Assembly (NCBI GenBank): GCA_904063045.1
Contig: CAJFCJ010000009.1
Location: 476,942-540,941 of the forward strand
DNA length: 64,000 nucleotides
DNA from: Dimorphilus gyrociliatus
Lineage: Eukaryota > Annelida > Polychaeta > Dinophilidae
Direction of reading: 5' to 3'
Both the position numbers and the translations under genes were made by a program. The notes under the pieces are model-generated. The model was given only the letters and a program-made list of their open reading frames with translations, did no database searches and was not told where the DNA came from. Numbering within the stretch: position 1 is the first letter of the stretch; each line of letters opens with the position of its first letter. Positions 22,696 through 34,445 of this stretch are shown piece after piece.

Positions 22696-25600
22696 ATGGC
22701 GGAAGCTCATAGTGCAGTAGCGTTTTCGTTCTCTGTTACACCGGAGGGTGTTGACGTTAACGTAAATCACGAAGCTCTCAGAGCCGTTTGGATCAGCGGT
22801 GTACGATCTTGGAAAAAAAAGACGGCTACATTCATGGTATGTTGTCAATAAATTTCAATAACAAATGTAAACAATACACAACATATAATAACCAATAATA
22901 TACCTTAAGAATCACGTTCATAATGGGGTTTACCCAGCCTCCCCGGCTTCGTGGCTGGTAACGAGTGGAGCGTTTGTGGGGCTGCACTATGCAGGATTGA
23001 AACAAATATGTAAAGTTGTCGACTATGTTTCGCAACTTCCCGGATTCAACTTGATTAAAACTCATGAAACTAATAAAAAGATTGTGGCATGTCTTGCCTT
23101 TTCTACGGGTGTTTGGCTAGTTGGCATAGCAACTCTTCGATACACTCTAAAATTAATGTTCTGCTACAAAGGTTGGATGTATGAACCTCATGGAAAAATG
23201 TCGGTGGCAACAAAAATTTGGCTGTTAGGAGTCAAAGTTCTTGTAAACCGAAGACCACTATTATACAGTTATCAGGGATCGCTACCGAGTCTTCCTATTC
23301 CCTCAATTAATGATACTATGAAACGATATTTGCGTTCTGTTAGACCGCTTCTGAATGATACTCAATACGCTCGTATGGAACGGTTGGTTGAAGAATTTAG
23401 GAGAGGAGATGGACCAAGGTTTCAGCGCTACCTTATTCTTAAATCCTGGTGGGCTTCAAACTACGTATCTGATTGGTGGGAAGAATATGTTTATCTTAGA
23501 GGAAGATCACCAATCATGGTTAATTCTAATTTTTATGGTCTTGATGCTATTATGATCCATCCCACTAACATTCAAATAGCAAGAGCAGCCAATGCTATCT
23601 ATGCAATGCTTATGTTTAGACGACAAATGGATAAAGAATTGATCAAACCGATAATGTTGAATGGAACCATTCCTTTGTGTTCTGCACAATACGAGAGGCA
23701 GTTCAACACTACAAGAATTCCTGGCGAAGAAAGTGATAAGCTTGTGCACTATAAAAGCTCAAAACATATCGTCGTTTATCATAAAGGTCGTTACTTTAAA
23801 GTATACATTTACTTTAAGGGAGTTCTCCTACTACCAAGACAAATTGAACAAATGCTCGAAAAAATCATTCTTGATGAAAGTGAACCAGTAAAGGGTGAAG
23901 AAAGATTAGCCGCAATGACAGCAGGTGATAGAATTCCATGGGCAAAAGCTAGAGTAGAGCATTTTGCGAAAGGGGTAAACAAAACTTCTTTAGAAGCTAT
24001 TGAAAAATCTGCATTCGTTGTCGTATTGGACGATGAAGAACATGACTACGACGAAGAAGATCCTACAAAATTAAACAATTTTGGAAAGTCTATGCTGCAT
24101 GGCAAAGGTTACGATAGATGGTTCGACAAATCATTTACGTTGGTAATCTGCAGAAATGGAAGAGTAAGATGATTATTTTTAAAATAAACATCCTTATAAA
24201 ATGTAAATGATTCTTTTTCTCATTTAGATGGGATTCAACGCCGAACATTCTTGGTATGTCATTAAAAAAATGATTACTAATCTAATATTTAAATAATTTT
24301 TATATATAATTATTGTGTATATATATATATATATATATACTGTATATATACATATATTTTTTTTATAAATATGCTAATGTAAACTAAAAGGGCTGATGCT
24401 CCAATAATGGCGCATTTGTGGGAGCATACTTTAATGGAAGATACAGTTAAGATCGGGTACGATTATATAATATTAAATGCAGTGTTAAAAAAAACTGTGT
24501 TTCTCTGCACATCTTTTTTTATTAATTTTCACTGCCTCTACTAAGCACGATTAAAAATGTACAAGAAAGAAGAACTTTGCGGAAAAGAAGTCTATATAAA
24601 CGATTTTTAATCATTCTTATATGTCTTTTGATTTTCTTATCTGTTTTTACTGATTTATTTATTTACTCTTTCATCGGATTGCACAGGGCCGACGCTCCAA
24701 TAATGGGGCATTTGTGGGAAACCACTATAGCCGATGAAGCATCTCTCGGGTATAAACATCTTTATTAACGATTCCTATTTTAAAAGAAAGGAATAATTCT
24801 ATTACTTATTTTTCTAAGCTTGCTTCTCTATTTCTTTTTCCTGTTTTAATATTCCTTTAAAGTAAATTCAAATTTATTGTTATCCATTTTCACCTTGCCC
24901 TCCCCCCTCATATTTATCAATTTATTAGCCTGATTAAATGATAAACATATATATATATATAAATAGATATACTGCTGACGGCCATACTCGTGGAGAATTA
25001 CCATTCAATGCTCCAAATCCGATTCGTTTGCAATGGGATCTTGATGATGAGGTTACATAATATTATAAAATATTAATTACGTAATAAATAAATGATTCTT
25101 TTTTGCTAAAACAGTGTTGTAAAGTTGTTGATCAGCAGCTGGCAATCGCAAAAGCTTTAATAGAGGATGTTGATTTAAATCTATTAAAACATGATGCATT
25201 CGGAAAAGGATTTATCAAAACCTGTAAAATGAGTCCTGATGCGTTTATTCAAATGGCCTTGCAACTGGCCTATTATAGAGTAAGATTTATTCAAATTTTT
25301 AATTCAAAGTTCTTTTTCTATTAAGAAAATTTATTATGAAATTCTATTAGGATGCAGGAAAGTTTTGTTTAACATACGAAGCTTCCATGACAAGACTTTT
25401 TAGAGAAGGTAGAACTGAAACTGTTCGCTCTTGTACAATCGAATCTGCTGAATTTGTTAAAGCAATGATGGACTCCAATGTTTCCGTAAGAGAAATTAAG
25501 CAACACTATATGTCATTTGTGCTTTATCTTTTCCTATGTTTTCTGTATGTAGAGAGACGATAAAGTAAAGTTGTTTAGAAAGGCGACTGATAGACATCAA

Positions 25601-26111
25601 ATGGGTTATAAAGACGCCATGTCCGGTAAAGGAATAGACAGACATCTATTCTGTCTTTACGTTGTTTCCAAATATTTGGGTATTGAAAGTGCATTCTTGA
25701 AGGAAGTTTTAAGTGAACCTTGGAGACTGTCAACAAGCCAAGTAAAAATTTCACTTTTTAAAATTAATAAACACGAAATACTTTTTAATATTTCATATCC
25801 TTCAGACTCCTCATCAGCAAACTGATAAATTGGATTTAGTTAGAAATCCAGAATTTATTTCAGCAGGTGGAGGTTTCGGACCAGTAGCCGATGATGGTTA
25901 TGGAGTATCGTATATAATTGCTGGAGAGGATGTAATATTCTTTCACATTTCGTGCAAAAAGTCCTGCAATGAAACTGTAAGTAAAACTTTTCAATTAGTA
26001 ATATTATTTATTAAATAATAAATATAAACTTTTTGCCGTTTTAAGGATCCAGAAAGATTTGCGAGAAACATAAAAAGAGCAATGTCGGATATGAAAAATC
26101 TTTTCGCATAA
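22696..26111 (+). CDS. CPT1: carnitine O-palmitoyltransferase 1
   Basis: Exons 22696-22836, 22910-24163, 24228-24253, then either 24391-24456 (4a) or 24687-24749 (4b), 24967-25051, 25115-25279, 25351-25485, 25553-25741, 25806-25976, 26046-26111. Product 765 aa (4a) or 764 aa (4b); human CPT1A has 773. The N-terminus [10 protein letters not shown] is near-identical to vertebrate CPT1, followed by two membrane segments (about 55-75 and 100-120) that anchor it in the outer mitochondrial membrane. The catalytic histidine is H472 in AEHSW, encoded by a 26-nt microexon. Conserved [48 protein letters not shown] and [13 protein letters not shown] are all present. It transfers long-chain acyl groups from CoA to carnitine and is inhibited by malonyl-CoA. 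The start context ATATGGCGG resembles a YY1 site. Confidence 0.97.
24391..24456 (+). other. CPT1: CPT1 alternative exon 4a
   Basis: 66-nt exon beginning after aactaaaag and ending before gtacga. Encodes [20 protein letters not shown] plus I and part of G, following the catalytic EHSW. Same entry and exit phases as exon 4b. Confidence 0.88.
24687..24749 (+). other. CPT1: CPT1 alternative exon 4b
   Basis: 63-nt exon beginning after ttgcacag and ending before gtataa. Encodes [20 protein letters not shown] plus part of G. About two thirds of its bases match exon 4a over the first half. It lies 230 nt downstream of 4a and is a clear tandem duplicate. Confidence 0.88.
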
Positions 26112-26611
26112 AATCTAATTTATCTCAATCAACAAACATGATTAACATTTTCATGTTTTAAAAGACAATATTAGTTTCATCAACATAACTTTAAAATGCA
26201 AGAAGAACAATCCTTTACCAAGCAATTGTGTATTGCGCAACGTAACTTTTGATATCTAAAGCCTACTTCGGTTGATAAAAATTTTAACGTTATCAATGCA
26301 ATTTTTGTTTGTGATCTGTTTTATAAAAAAATTAACTGCATATATCTTATTGGTCTAATTATAAGTTTCTAACGTCTGTGCTGTTTCTCAACTTTATTAA
26401 ATTTAATGCTTTAAAATTTTCACTTATAAACTTAGACGAACAATTTCCCAATAAAATAGTGAATAAAGAATCGTAGTTTATCACCATAATAAATGCTGGT
26501 CACGTGACTTATGCATAACCTACAGTGTATTGATCGCAGTCAGCGGTTGCATTCAGCATTCTATCGTTTAATGTTGACCTCACCTGACTATTTTATCGAA
26601 TAAACTGAAGA
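26112..26611. other. intergenic region, CPT1 to PNP
   Basis: 500 bp of AT-rich sequence holding the CPT1 3' end and the PNP promoter. No further signal recognised. Confidence 0.6.
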
Positions 26612-27792
26612 ATGACAGATAATACTAAGTAAGTAATATTTTAACGTAACGTCTAATTAAATGAACTGTTGAATTTTGAAAAAATTGTTGAATATTGAAC
26701 GTGTTTTATACTTCATTTTAGCGTTTTTTTGCGATTCTGCTATACAAAATAGGAAGAGGTTATTGACTCAAAGCGTAAAACTAGTAAAAATGTTCATTAA
26801 TAAATGTATAACACTATTTTTTAAATGAATTGTTATTAAGAAAATTATTTGAATAAATATCAAATAAATTCAAATTTGCCTTTAAACAGCTTCACTTATG
26901 AAAAAGTCAAGAAAATTACTGACTTTTTACGAACTAAAACTGGCATTGAGCCAACGATTGGAATAATTTGCGGTTCAGGACTAGGAGGCCTAGCTGAATT
27001 AGTCGAAAATAAGTATGTAATTGACTACGCGGATATTCCGGGTTTCCCGATTAGCACAGGTAAGAAAGAAATCTATTTATTAGTATTGTATTATTATGAT
27101 TCCTATTTTCATTTTTGAACAAAGTTATCGGTCACGCTGGACGCTTGGTTTTTGGTAATCTCGGGTCAAAAAAAGTTGTTTGTATGCAGGGCAGATTTCA
27201 TGCTTACGAAGGACATTCAATGGCCAAAGTAACACTTCCTGTGAGAGTTATGAAACTTTTAGGAATTGATACACTTATTGTTACCAATGCTTGCGGAGGT
27301 CTAAACGAAAACTATAAAGTGGGCGATGTTATGATTATTAAAGATCATATTTGCTTGCCAGCCTTGGCTGGAATTGGACCATTAGTAGGTTTAAATGATG
27401 ACGAATTTGGTACTCGCTTTACAGCTCTATCGGACGCCTACGACAAAGATTTAAGAAAATTAGCAAAGGAAGTTGCAGCTGAGTTAGGAGTAGATAAATT
27501 TCTACACGAAGGTGTTTATGCCATGCAGTTAGGACCATTTTACGAAACAATTGCAGAATGCAAATTGATAAGGAACCTCGGAGCAGACGTTGTCGGAATG
27601 AGTACAGCACCTGAAGTAATGGTTGCCAGACATTGTGGTCTACGGTGTTTTGGGCTATCATTGGTTACTAACGAAGCAATCTTTGATTATGATACTGAAC
27701 GAAAAGCAAATCACGTCGAGGTTCTTGAAACAGCTGCAAATCGTGGAGCCCAGATGTGCGAGTTTGTTAGTAAAATATGCACTAGGATCTAA
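26612..27792 (+). CDS. PNP: purine nucleoside phosphorylase
   Basis: Three exons, 26612-26628 (17 nt), 26890-27059 and 27125-27792, give 284 aa (human PNP 289). The phosphate-binding CGSGLGGL (about residues 35-42), the GRFHAYEGH region, the purine-site Glu in YET and Asn in LVTNEAI, and GMSTAPEVMVARHCGLR are present. It cleaves inosine/guanosine with phosphate to the base and ribose-1-phosphate in cytosolic purine salvage, as a trimer. Odd point: the usual GPSFET loop reads MQLGPFYET, so Ser-Phe is replaced by Phe-Tyr while the key Glu is kept. Exon 1 encodes only MTDNT and part of N. A poly(A) signal AATAAA is at 27814-27819. Confidence 0.96.
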
Positions 27793-29012
27793 ACTAGAAA
27801 ATGATTTTAATTCAATAAAATTCGTATGATATACAACATATAGTATAGCTATTACATTTGTTTGTTAAGCTTTAAGTGAAGATAGCTTATTATCTCTTAT
27901 CTAAACAGAAAAGTTACGTGGTTATCAGATTTTAAAAAAGAAAGAAAAAAAAAACAACAACGCTTCTTATAATCTAAAGTTAGAACGATGATTACTGCTT
28001 TTCTATAGCCAATTTAGTCGTTAAATTCTCTTATTATATACAATTGATTACTCATAAATATTATTCATTTTTATGAATAGCCTAAATACAACAATATCTA
28101 TACATTCTTTATCATTTCGTATACCTGCTTTTAAACTAAACTACAAAATGTAAACTAAGACAATTTTGTTTTTTATAAAAAAAAAATTGACAAAAAATTG
28201 TTATCTAATTTTTTAAGTTTTTTAAAAAAAACTGTTACTGAACAGATGAATCAAGATAAAAAATGTTTCAAAGATTTAATTGAGTTCAATTGCATCATTT
28301 AAACGATAAAATAGGTTTAATGGGTAGAATTTTATTATCTTTTACTTATCAATAATTTTCATTGTGTTTTCATTTATCTCTTATTTTAGAATAATTTCTG
28401 ACCCTATAGTCTATATCAAAGTCTCTTAAGTGTGTGATCTAATGCTAACCAACTTTCACTTTTTGTCTATGATAGAGATACGCCAAACCCCCTGCTCGTC
28501 TCTCTTTATTTTTGTTTGAGATAGTGAGAATCCAATCTTCAAAACATGTATCAATATCTTATCGTTCTTGAACCTATCACTCTGAATCATCAATCTGCTG
28601 TTCTTTATTTATTATTGTTTTGCCAAATTGACTTGGATGGACTCCGCGCCCATTACGCAAGAGATTTGGGCCTAGTAGTTCTAGTAGCCATTCATACTTA
28701 AACACGTGATGTTGTAGAGTTTGTTGATTGGCTGAAAAATAGGTCAATATGGCGGTTGACGTACGCAGAAACGTATAGACGTAAGTAAACGATTCGACTT
28801 GGGTATTTTGTGACGTTAAAGACACTATAGTCGTGTTTGTTAGTAAGAAGTGGACGTCTCTTATATATATTAATAACTCGGTATATTCATTCAACGTATT
28901 TATACAAAATAATTGGTAAAAATTTACGGAGAACCTACGCTTTCCTACTATTACGTAATACTCGTGTTTTGGTAAACGAAGAGGAGGTATAGACACGCAT
29001 TGATTGAATGGA
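27793..29012. other. intergenic region, PNP to lin-41
   Basis: 1.2 kb. PNP 3' end, then the lin-41 promoter and leader. An open frame on the minus strand (28577-28996) reaches 139 codons but has no domain, coding-like composition or splice context. It is treated as non-coding. A YY1-like ATATGGCGG lies at about 28748. Confidence 0.55.
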
Positions 29013-29043
29013 ATGGCTACGGCTTCGCCGTACGCTATGCTAA
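29008..29043 (+). other. short ORF overlapping the lin-41 start
   Basis: An ATG at 29008 opens an 11-codon frame ending TAA at 29041-29043, overlapping the lin-41 ATG (29013) in a different frame. Scanning ribosomes would meet it first, so it could lower lin-41 translation. Confidence 0.5.
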
Positions 29044-31030
29044 GCTGTACATTGTGCCAACGTTGGGAAAGTATAAGGATTTTAGAATGTCAGCATAAAG
29101 TCTGCTTGAACTGCCTTAAGGACGATGCGAAATGTCCAAAATGTAACGCTCCACTCGACACTGACTTTGAACCATTTAACCTGAGCGCCATCGAAGAAGA
29201 GTTTAAAAGTTTTTTCACCGAAACAACTAATTCGTTTTGTTCATCTGGAGACGGAGCGGAGGCGAGTTACCGCTGCGAGGAATGTTGTGAGAATTTGTGC
29301 TCTTCTTGCTTGTCAGCCCACCAAAGGGTACGGTTGACTAAAGATCATTCTATACTACCATTATCTCCGCCACCCTTTAAAAGCGACCCAAAATTACATA
29401 GAAGACTTCGAGACGAAATAGACAACTTTGAACAAGCTATTATTCAGGTTCAGAAAACGGCTGATTGCATCCAGAGACGAGCCGTGGCAGTATCAAATGA
29501 CGTTCATGGGAAAGCATGTCATTTTATAGGCCTGATCGAAGAGCGGGAGCGTGAGCTACTGAGGCAAATTGATAATATCCGTAATTGTAAAGTGGATACA
29601 CTTTATAAGCAGTTGGATAGCCTAAAAGCCATATGCCTACAGCGGAAGTATCAACTCTCTCAATTGGAAAGAGGCGCCGATATCGACTACAACATTGTTA
29701 CCTATCCCACTGAACCGTATGAAGACGATGTAATAACCTTTTCACCTCCAGACGTTCATCTGTTTGATATAGAACAAAAACTTGGTAGAGTATCAAGTTC
29801 TGCCTGTGCTACTCTATGCTATGCTTCGGGCGATGGTTGCAGGTGTGCTGTCGTCGCTAAAGTCGCTGTCTTCTTCATACACGCTGTCGATCATAACGGT
29901 CAAAGTAGAATGGGTGGAGGCGATCCTTTTACCGTAATCGTTAAGAATGCAGCCGAATCTCAGGTTCTTCCTAGCCAAATTGTCGACCGACTAAACGGAA
30001 ATTACGTAGTCAGCTACACACCAAATGTGGAAGGAATCTGTCGAATATATGTCACACTTAGAGGCAGAAGTATAAAAAATTCGCCATTTACTGTTACTAT
30101 TCGGTCAAGCCGAAATTATGCTTCCATATCACGCGCCAAATATATATTTAGTCAGGAGGGAGATGGCGAAGGTCAACTATCCAGACCATGGGGAGTTTGC
30201 ACTAACAAGGACGGTTTCGTAATTATTGCGGATCGCTCAAACAATCGAATTCAAATTTTCGATTCGCGGGGGAAATTTATGAAGGCATTTGGAAGTTTGG
30301 GATCAAGACCCGGCCAACTTGACAGACCCGCAGGTGTCGCTTGTAATTCTCGAAATGAGATTATCGTCGCCGACAAAGACAATCATAGAATTCAAGTTTT
30401 CGATCAGAATGGTCGTTGGCTGAATGGATGGGGCGAGAAGGGTGAGTTGAATTCTTTTAATATCTTTTGTTGACACTTACAACAATCAATGCTTAAGGTT
30501 CAAAACCCGGCCAATTCAACTACCCGTGGGATGTTGCTGTAAATGATAAATCAGTAATAGCCGTTTCAGATACAAGGAATCATAGAATTCAATTATTTTC
30601 TATGGACGGTAGATTTCTTACAAAGTATGGGTCCGACTCAACTATTGGTGCTTGGCGCCACTTTGATTCGCCCCGCGGCGTTTCCTTCCTACCGAATGGA
30701 CATCTAGTTGTTACAGAGTTCAATAGTCACTGCTTGCTAATTATTAAAGACAGTATGTCGGCTGCTCACGTCCATGGTCAAGAAGGATCTGGTGCAGGTC
30801 AATTACTAAGGCCTCAGGGAGTCGCCTGTGATTTCGAAGGGAATATTATAGTTGCCGATTCTCGAAATCATAGGATACAGGTATTCAATACCTCAGGCAA
30901 TCTGATTGCAAGATGGGGAACATTCGGCCATGAATCTGGTCAATTTGATAGACCATCCGGTGTGTGTATTGGACCTGATGGAACGATTTTCGTTGTTGAT
31001 TTCGGAAATAATCGAATTCAAGCTTTCTAA
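29013..31030 (+). CDS. lin-41: LIN-41/TRIM71 E3 ligase and RNA-binding repressor
   Basis: Two exons, 29013-30441 and 30498-31030, give 653 aa. The RING finger is at about residues 10-45 ([17 protein letters not shown]). One clear B-box follows with [14 protein letters not shown], nearly identical to TRIM71 B-box 2. Then come a coiled coil (about 130-220), a filamin domain (about 280-370, ending [10 protein letters not shown]) and six NHL repeats ([53 protein letters not shown]). [11 protein letters not shown] and [11 protein letters not shown] mark the RNA-binding propeller. It is shorter than human TRIM71 (868 aa), mainly in the N-terminal linker. LIN-41 controls developmental timing and stemness and is a classic let-7 target; a let-7 seed match lies in its 3' UTR. 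The ATG at 29013 is chosen because the longer frame starts with TTG. Confidence 0.96.
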
Positions 31031-32823
31031 CTTTTATTCATCTATCAGGGATTTTTCAAAATTTTTTTGACTACCTCCTAATAGAAACCTACTTCAAGAA
31101 GATATTCAGGGTCTTATTGTATATCTATATATTTTTATATATACATACCTTTTTTGTTTTCTTTTTTTTTGTTTTTTTTTTACCAATTTCTATAATTTTA
31201 TCTCTTTTTATATGCTTCTTTTTCTTTGTTTTACGATTATTTCTTCTATTTTTTTGTTCTGTTTTACAAACTTTATATTATATTTGTTCTTCTACGAAGC
31301 TTTTTTTTATTAAAGACACTTCTTTGACGGAGATGGGCAGCTTAACTTTTCAATACTGCATATAAAGGAAAAAAAGAAACAAAGCAAAAAAAATTGGGAA
31401 TAACTTTTTATTGCATGAAACCTGACTTAAAAAATTAATTAAACGTAATATGTGTCAAGCAAGTTTTGATTACAGTTAACATTATTTTGCAATATTCTCT
31501 ACTTTTATGCTTTTATAATTGTTAATTGATTGTTTTTGGTATTTTAGCTAAAGACGCTAATTTACCTTCTTATTAACATATTTCAGTTTCCCTTTTCAAT
31601 TATTAAAAGAACTTTTCTTTTCATGAAAAAGAGAATATATTATATTCTAAAAATTAAGAGTTAAGAATATAAGAACATTAGATACCCTTTTTATTTGTTT
31701 ATCTTTTCTTTCTTTCCTTCTAGTTCCCTTCTTTAAATTTAGAAATCATTAAGTATTTTTGTTCTCTTTATATAAGGATTTTGTATAAATGGGAGTTGCT
31801 TCTTCAACAATTCTCTTTTGTGATTTAAATCGCTTCGTTTTACTCGGGGGAAGAGAAGACTGTGGCAGATGTATCTGTTTAAATTGTCACTTTCTCAATA
31901 CAGACATTACTTTCGCATTATTTTTGAATTATACTTACCGGACGAGGATAGGGTATCTGATAATGAAGTGCTGGGTTGTAAATGTCATAGCATTATTATC
32001 TCACCAGTGCATGTACATACTTACCCATTTCTATCCGACTTTCCCCTTCTCGTACATGCTGTCTAATCTCTTCAAAGTTTGTTAACTAAAAAAAACTGGC
32101 TTAAGCGAATATTTTGCGAAATGATCGATATTAAGAAATTTTGTTGTTACATCTTTATTTTTTCTAAATAACGTTCTCGTTTCAGCTAAAATGAAGTTTC
32201 TTTCATTAGTCGTTTCGTTAGCATGGAGCGATACCCAGGTTTTAGACAGTTTAATACACCTTCGATACAGTCTGAATACTTCATTTCTTAAACTCATTAT
32301 GTTTTTTTTTATTTCTAGTCTACTGCTTTCCCACTTAAGAAATATTCATAAGATATTTTCTAAAAGTCACTGAATTTATCTTTCAAAACAAGCCAACTTC
32401 CAGTTAGCAAAAGTTTACTTTACCAGTTTTCTCTGTGTTTTGTTTACAGTAGCTTACTTGCATTTATTTTGCGTAATAACATATTAAATAGAAATTCAAA
32501 TGCAAAACTTTGACATTATCTAAAATGGCTTAAAAAGTAGATTTATGCAGTATATACATATTTTTTTCTTTGAAGATATAAAGCTTCATAAAAAGTAACG
32601 GAATTTTGTTAATTCGAAAATGGTAAAGTGTTTCTCCCATTAGAAAGTATAGCTCTAAGGCATAGTTAACTAAAGCTATAAATAAGAAAGTTAAAAGACT
32701 CGAATACGTAATAGTTCATTATAATTTATTGTACTTTTACAATTACGATAACATTAGACTTTTTTTCAAAAATCGAAAGTGTTGATAAGAATAAAAAGTT
32801 TTGAAATAAGAAGAATATACACT
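31031..32823. other. lin-41 3' region and intergenic DNA
   Basis: 1.8 kb, very T-rich (31120-31280 is largely poly-T with TA steps). Beyond the let-7 seed site no gene is recognised. Frames at 31117-31365 and 31789-32085 are low-complexity or lack support. Confidence 0.55.
31071..31077 (+). promoter_or_regulatory. let-7 seed match in lin-41 3' UTR
   Basis: CTACCTC, complementary to let-7 bases 2-8, 41 nt downstream of the lin-41 stop codon. It is a 7mer-m8 type because the next base is C rather than A. Confidence 0.6.
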
Positions 32824-33452
32824 ATGATTCGTCGAATAATATTGTTACTTTCCCTCTTATATCATCCATTGTGTAAGTATTCTTTTTTCAAATGCTAAAT
32901 AACCCTAAACAACAAATAAAATAAGTTTTGTATATCTAAGTATAGGTGTAACAATCAAATGTTATGCTTGCGGTAATGAATTCAAATCTCTATGGGAAAA
33001 TTCTTCTGTACTCGATTTGAAAGATTGTCCAATTAATTCAACTGCTAACTTTAATGAAATTTGCGAAGCAGAAATTTGCGTAAAGTCATTATATCTTTAT
33101 CAAAATAAAAGAGAGTTATCGAATGATAATGAACTAGTTGAAATTGATAACGAAGGTTTTACAGTTCGATATTGCGCTTTTCAATTGCATAGACCAGACT
33201 TTCAATTAGATGAAAGAGGAGAGGCTATAATTATGGAGGAGAAGAAAAGTTAGAAATTTCATCTTTCTTTAACAGTTTCTTTTTTACTATTAAAAGTCTT
33301 TATTTATTATTCTTATTACTTTAGATCTAGGAAGGAAAGAATTCTATTATTGTTCGACAGACTATTGTAATTCATCAAATATCGAAAAATTTGAATTACG
33401 ACATGTAATTATTATATTTCTCGTACAAATATTATTTATTTACTCTGCTTAA
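32824..33452 (+). CDS. Ly6/uPAR-type (three-finger) GPI-anchored protein
   Basis: Three exons, 32824-32872, 32946-33248 and 33325-33452, in phase, give 159 aa. It has a signal peptide MIRRIILLLSLLYHPLC, then a mature start with CVTIKCYACG. Further cysteines are in DCP, EICEAEICVK, RYC and the terminal YYCSTDYCN. The closing C-x4-C-N is the hallmark of LU domains. The last about 15 residues (VIIIFLVQILFIYSA) are hydrophobic with no cytoplasmic tail, as in a GPI-addition signal. The middle loop is long and acidic (about 60 residues). Such proteins act at the cell surface as receptor modulators; the ligand is unknown. The short first exon with most of the signal peptide is typical of this family. 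Confidence 0.8.
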
Positions 33453-33675
33453 AGGAAATTACGTTTTTGTTAAACTGCCAGTTTTATTTAAATATGGATA
33501 AATATAATAAATAAACAAAGTATAAGTTATCTTCGTACAAATATTAATAATAGACAGAATTTTTAGCTCTATTCAGTTTCTTGAATTATTGCTCAATGAA
33601 GCATTCCCCCTATAAATTTATATCACTGCATTTAGCAATTGTCCTTGAACTTGACTAAATTTAGTGACAAGTTTC

Positions 33676-34208
33676 ATGGAGAGATCACGAGAAATAAAAA
33701 TATTCTCTGCTGGAATGATTATCTATAGAGATATTGATAATAAGAGAGAGTATTTGGTATTACAACACATGAATCCGAGAAATTGGACTCCTCCTAAAGG
33801 TAAACCTCATAAAGTATTGCACAACTATTACAAATTGAATTTTGAATTATAAGCTTTATTTCTTTTTCATATTTAGGAAGAATGGAAGGTAGTGAAGATG
33901 AAAAAATGACCGCAATTAGAGAAGTCTTCGAAGAGACTGGGCTAACTGAAAAGAAATATAATTTTATTGAAAATTATAAAAAAGCAACTCAATATAATAC
34001 AAGAAAAGGTTTCAAACAAGCAACTTTCTTCCTGGCCCGTCTGAAAAATCCTTTAGAACCCATAGTTCTTCGTCCAAGTGAACATCAATCTTTCGGTTGG
34101 ATTTCTCTTACTAATAATGATGGTATCCAAAACAAATTACAGTCCAATCTTAATTTACTTAATCTACTGAAAGATGCAAATGATTATATAACTATGCATA
34201 ATCTATAA
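33676..34208 (+). CDS. NUDT2: Nudix hydrolase, NUDT2-like (diadenosine tetraphosphatase)
   Basis: Two exons, 33676-33799 and 33877-34208, give 151 aa (human NUDT2 147). The Nudix box is complete across the exon junction: G-x5-E-x7-RE-x2-EE-x-GL, read as GRMEGSEDEKMTAIREVFEE followed by TGL (about residues 42-64). It is preceded by NWTPPKG, the WTPPKG motif of Ap4A hydrolases, and followed by HQSFGWISL, matching HQAYRWLGL of NUDT2. It would asymmetrically hydrolyse Ap4A to AMP and ATP. The in-frame ATG at 33676 is taken as the start; the frame upstream begins only with GTG. Confidence 0.9.
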
Positions 34209-34445
34209 TCTATTTTTTAAGACAAAGAGTAACAATAATAAACTTAAGCATATTATAAAGAATTTACTTTAAAAATATAGAAACAAAAAAAAATATAAAC
34301 GAATTATAACATAAGATTGAAAAAAAACTAAATATTATATCTATCATAGGATAGTAAACATTTAAGTTGTGTGTCGTTGAAAATGCGAACTTTTCTAAAA
34401 AGTTTGCGTGAATGTCAAAAGAAATCACTAAGTAAGTTCGATTTA

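Noticed and set aside
28577-28996. 139-codon open frame on the minus strand upstream of lin-41
   Set aside because: No recognisable domain, odd composition, no splice context, and it covers the likely lin-41 promoter and leader. Probably chance.
31789-32085. 98-codon frame with several cysteines after lin-41
   Set aside because: Starts with ATG but has no signal peptide or domain, and an overlapping frame is just as long. Likely 3' UTR or intergenic.
34382-34432. Possible first coding exon (MRTFLKSLRECQKKSL) followed by a GTAAGT donor
   Set aside because: No downstream plus-strand exon in phase could be found, and the minus-strand gene occupies the next kilobase.
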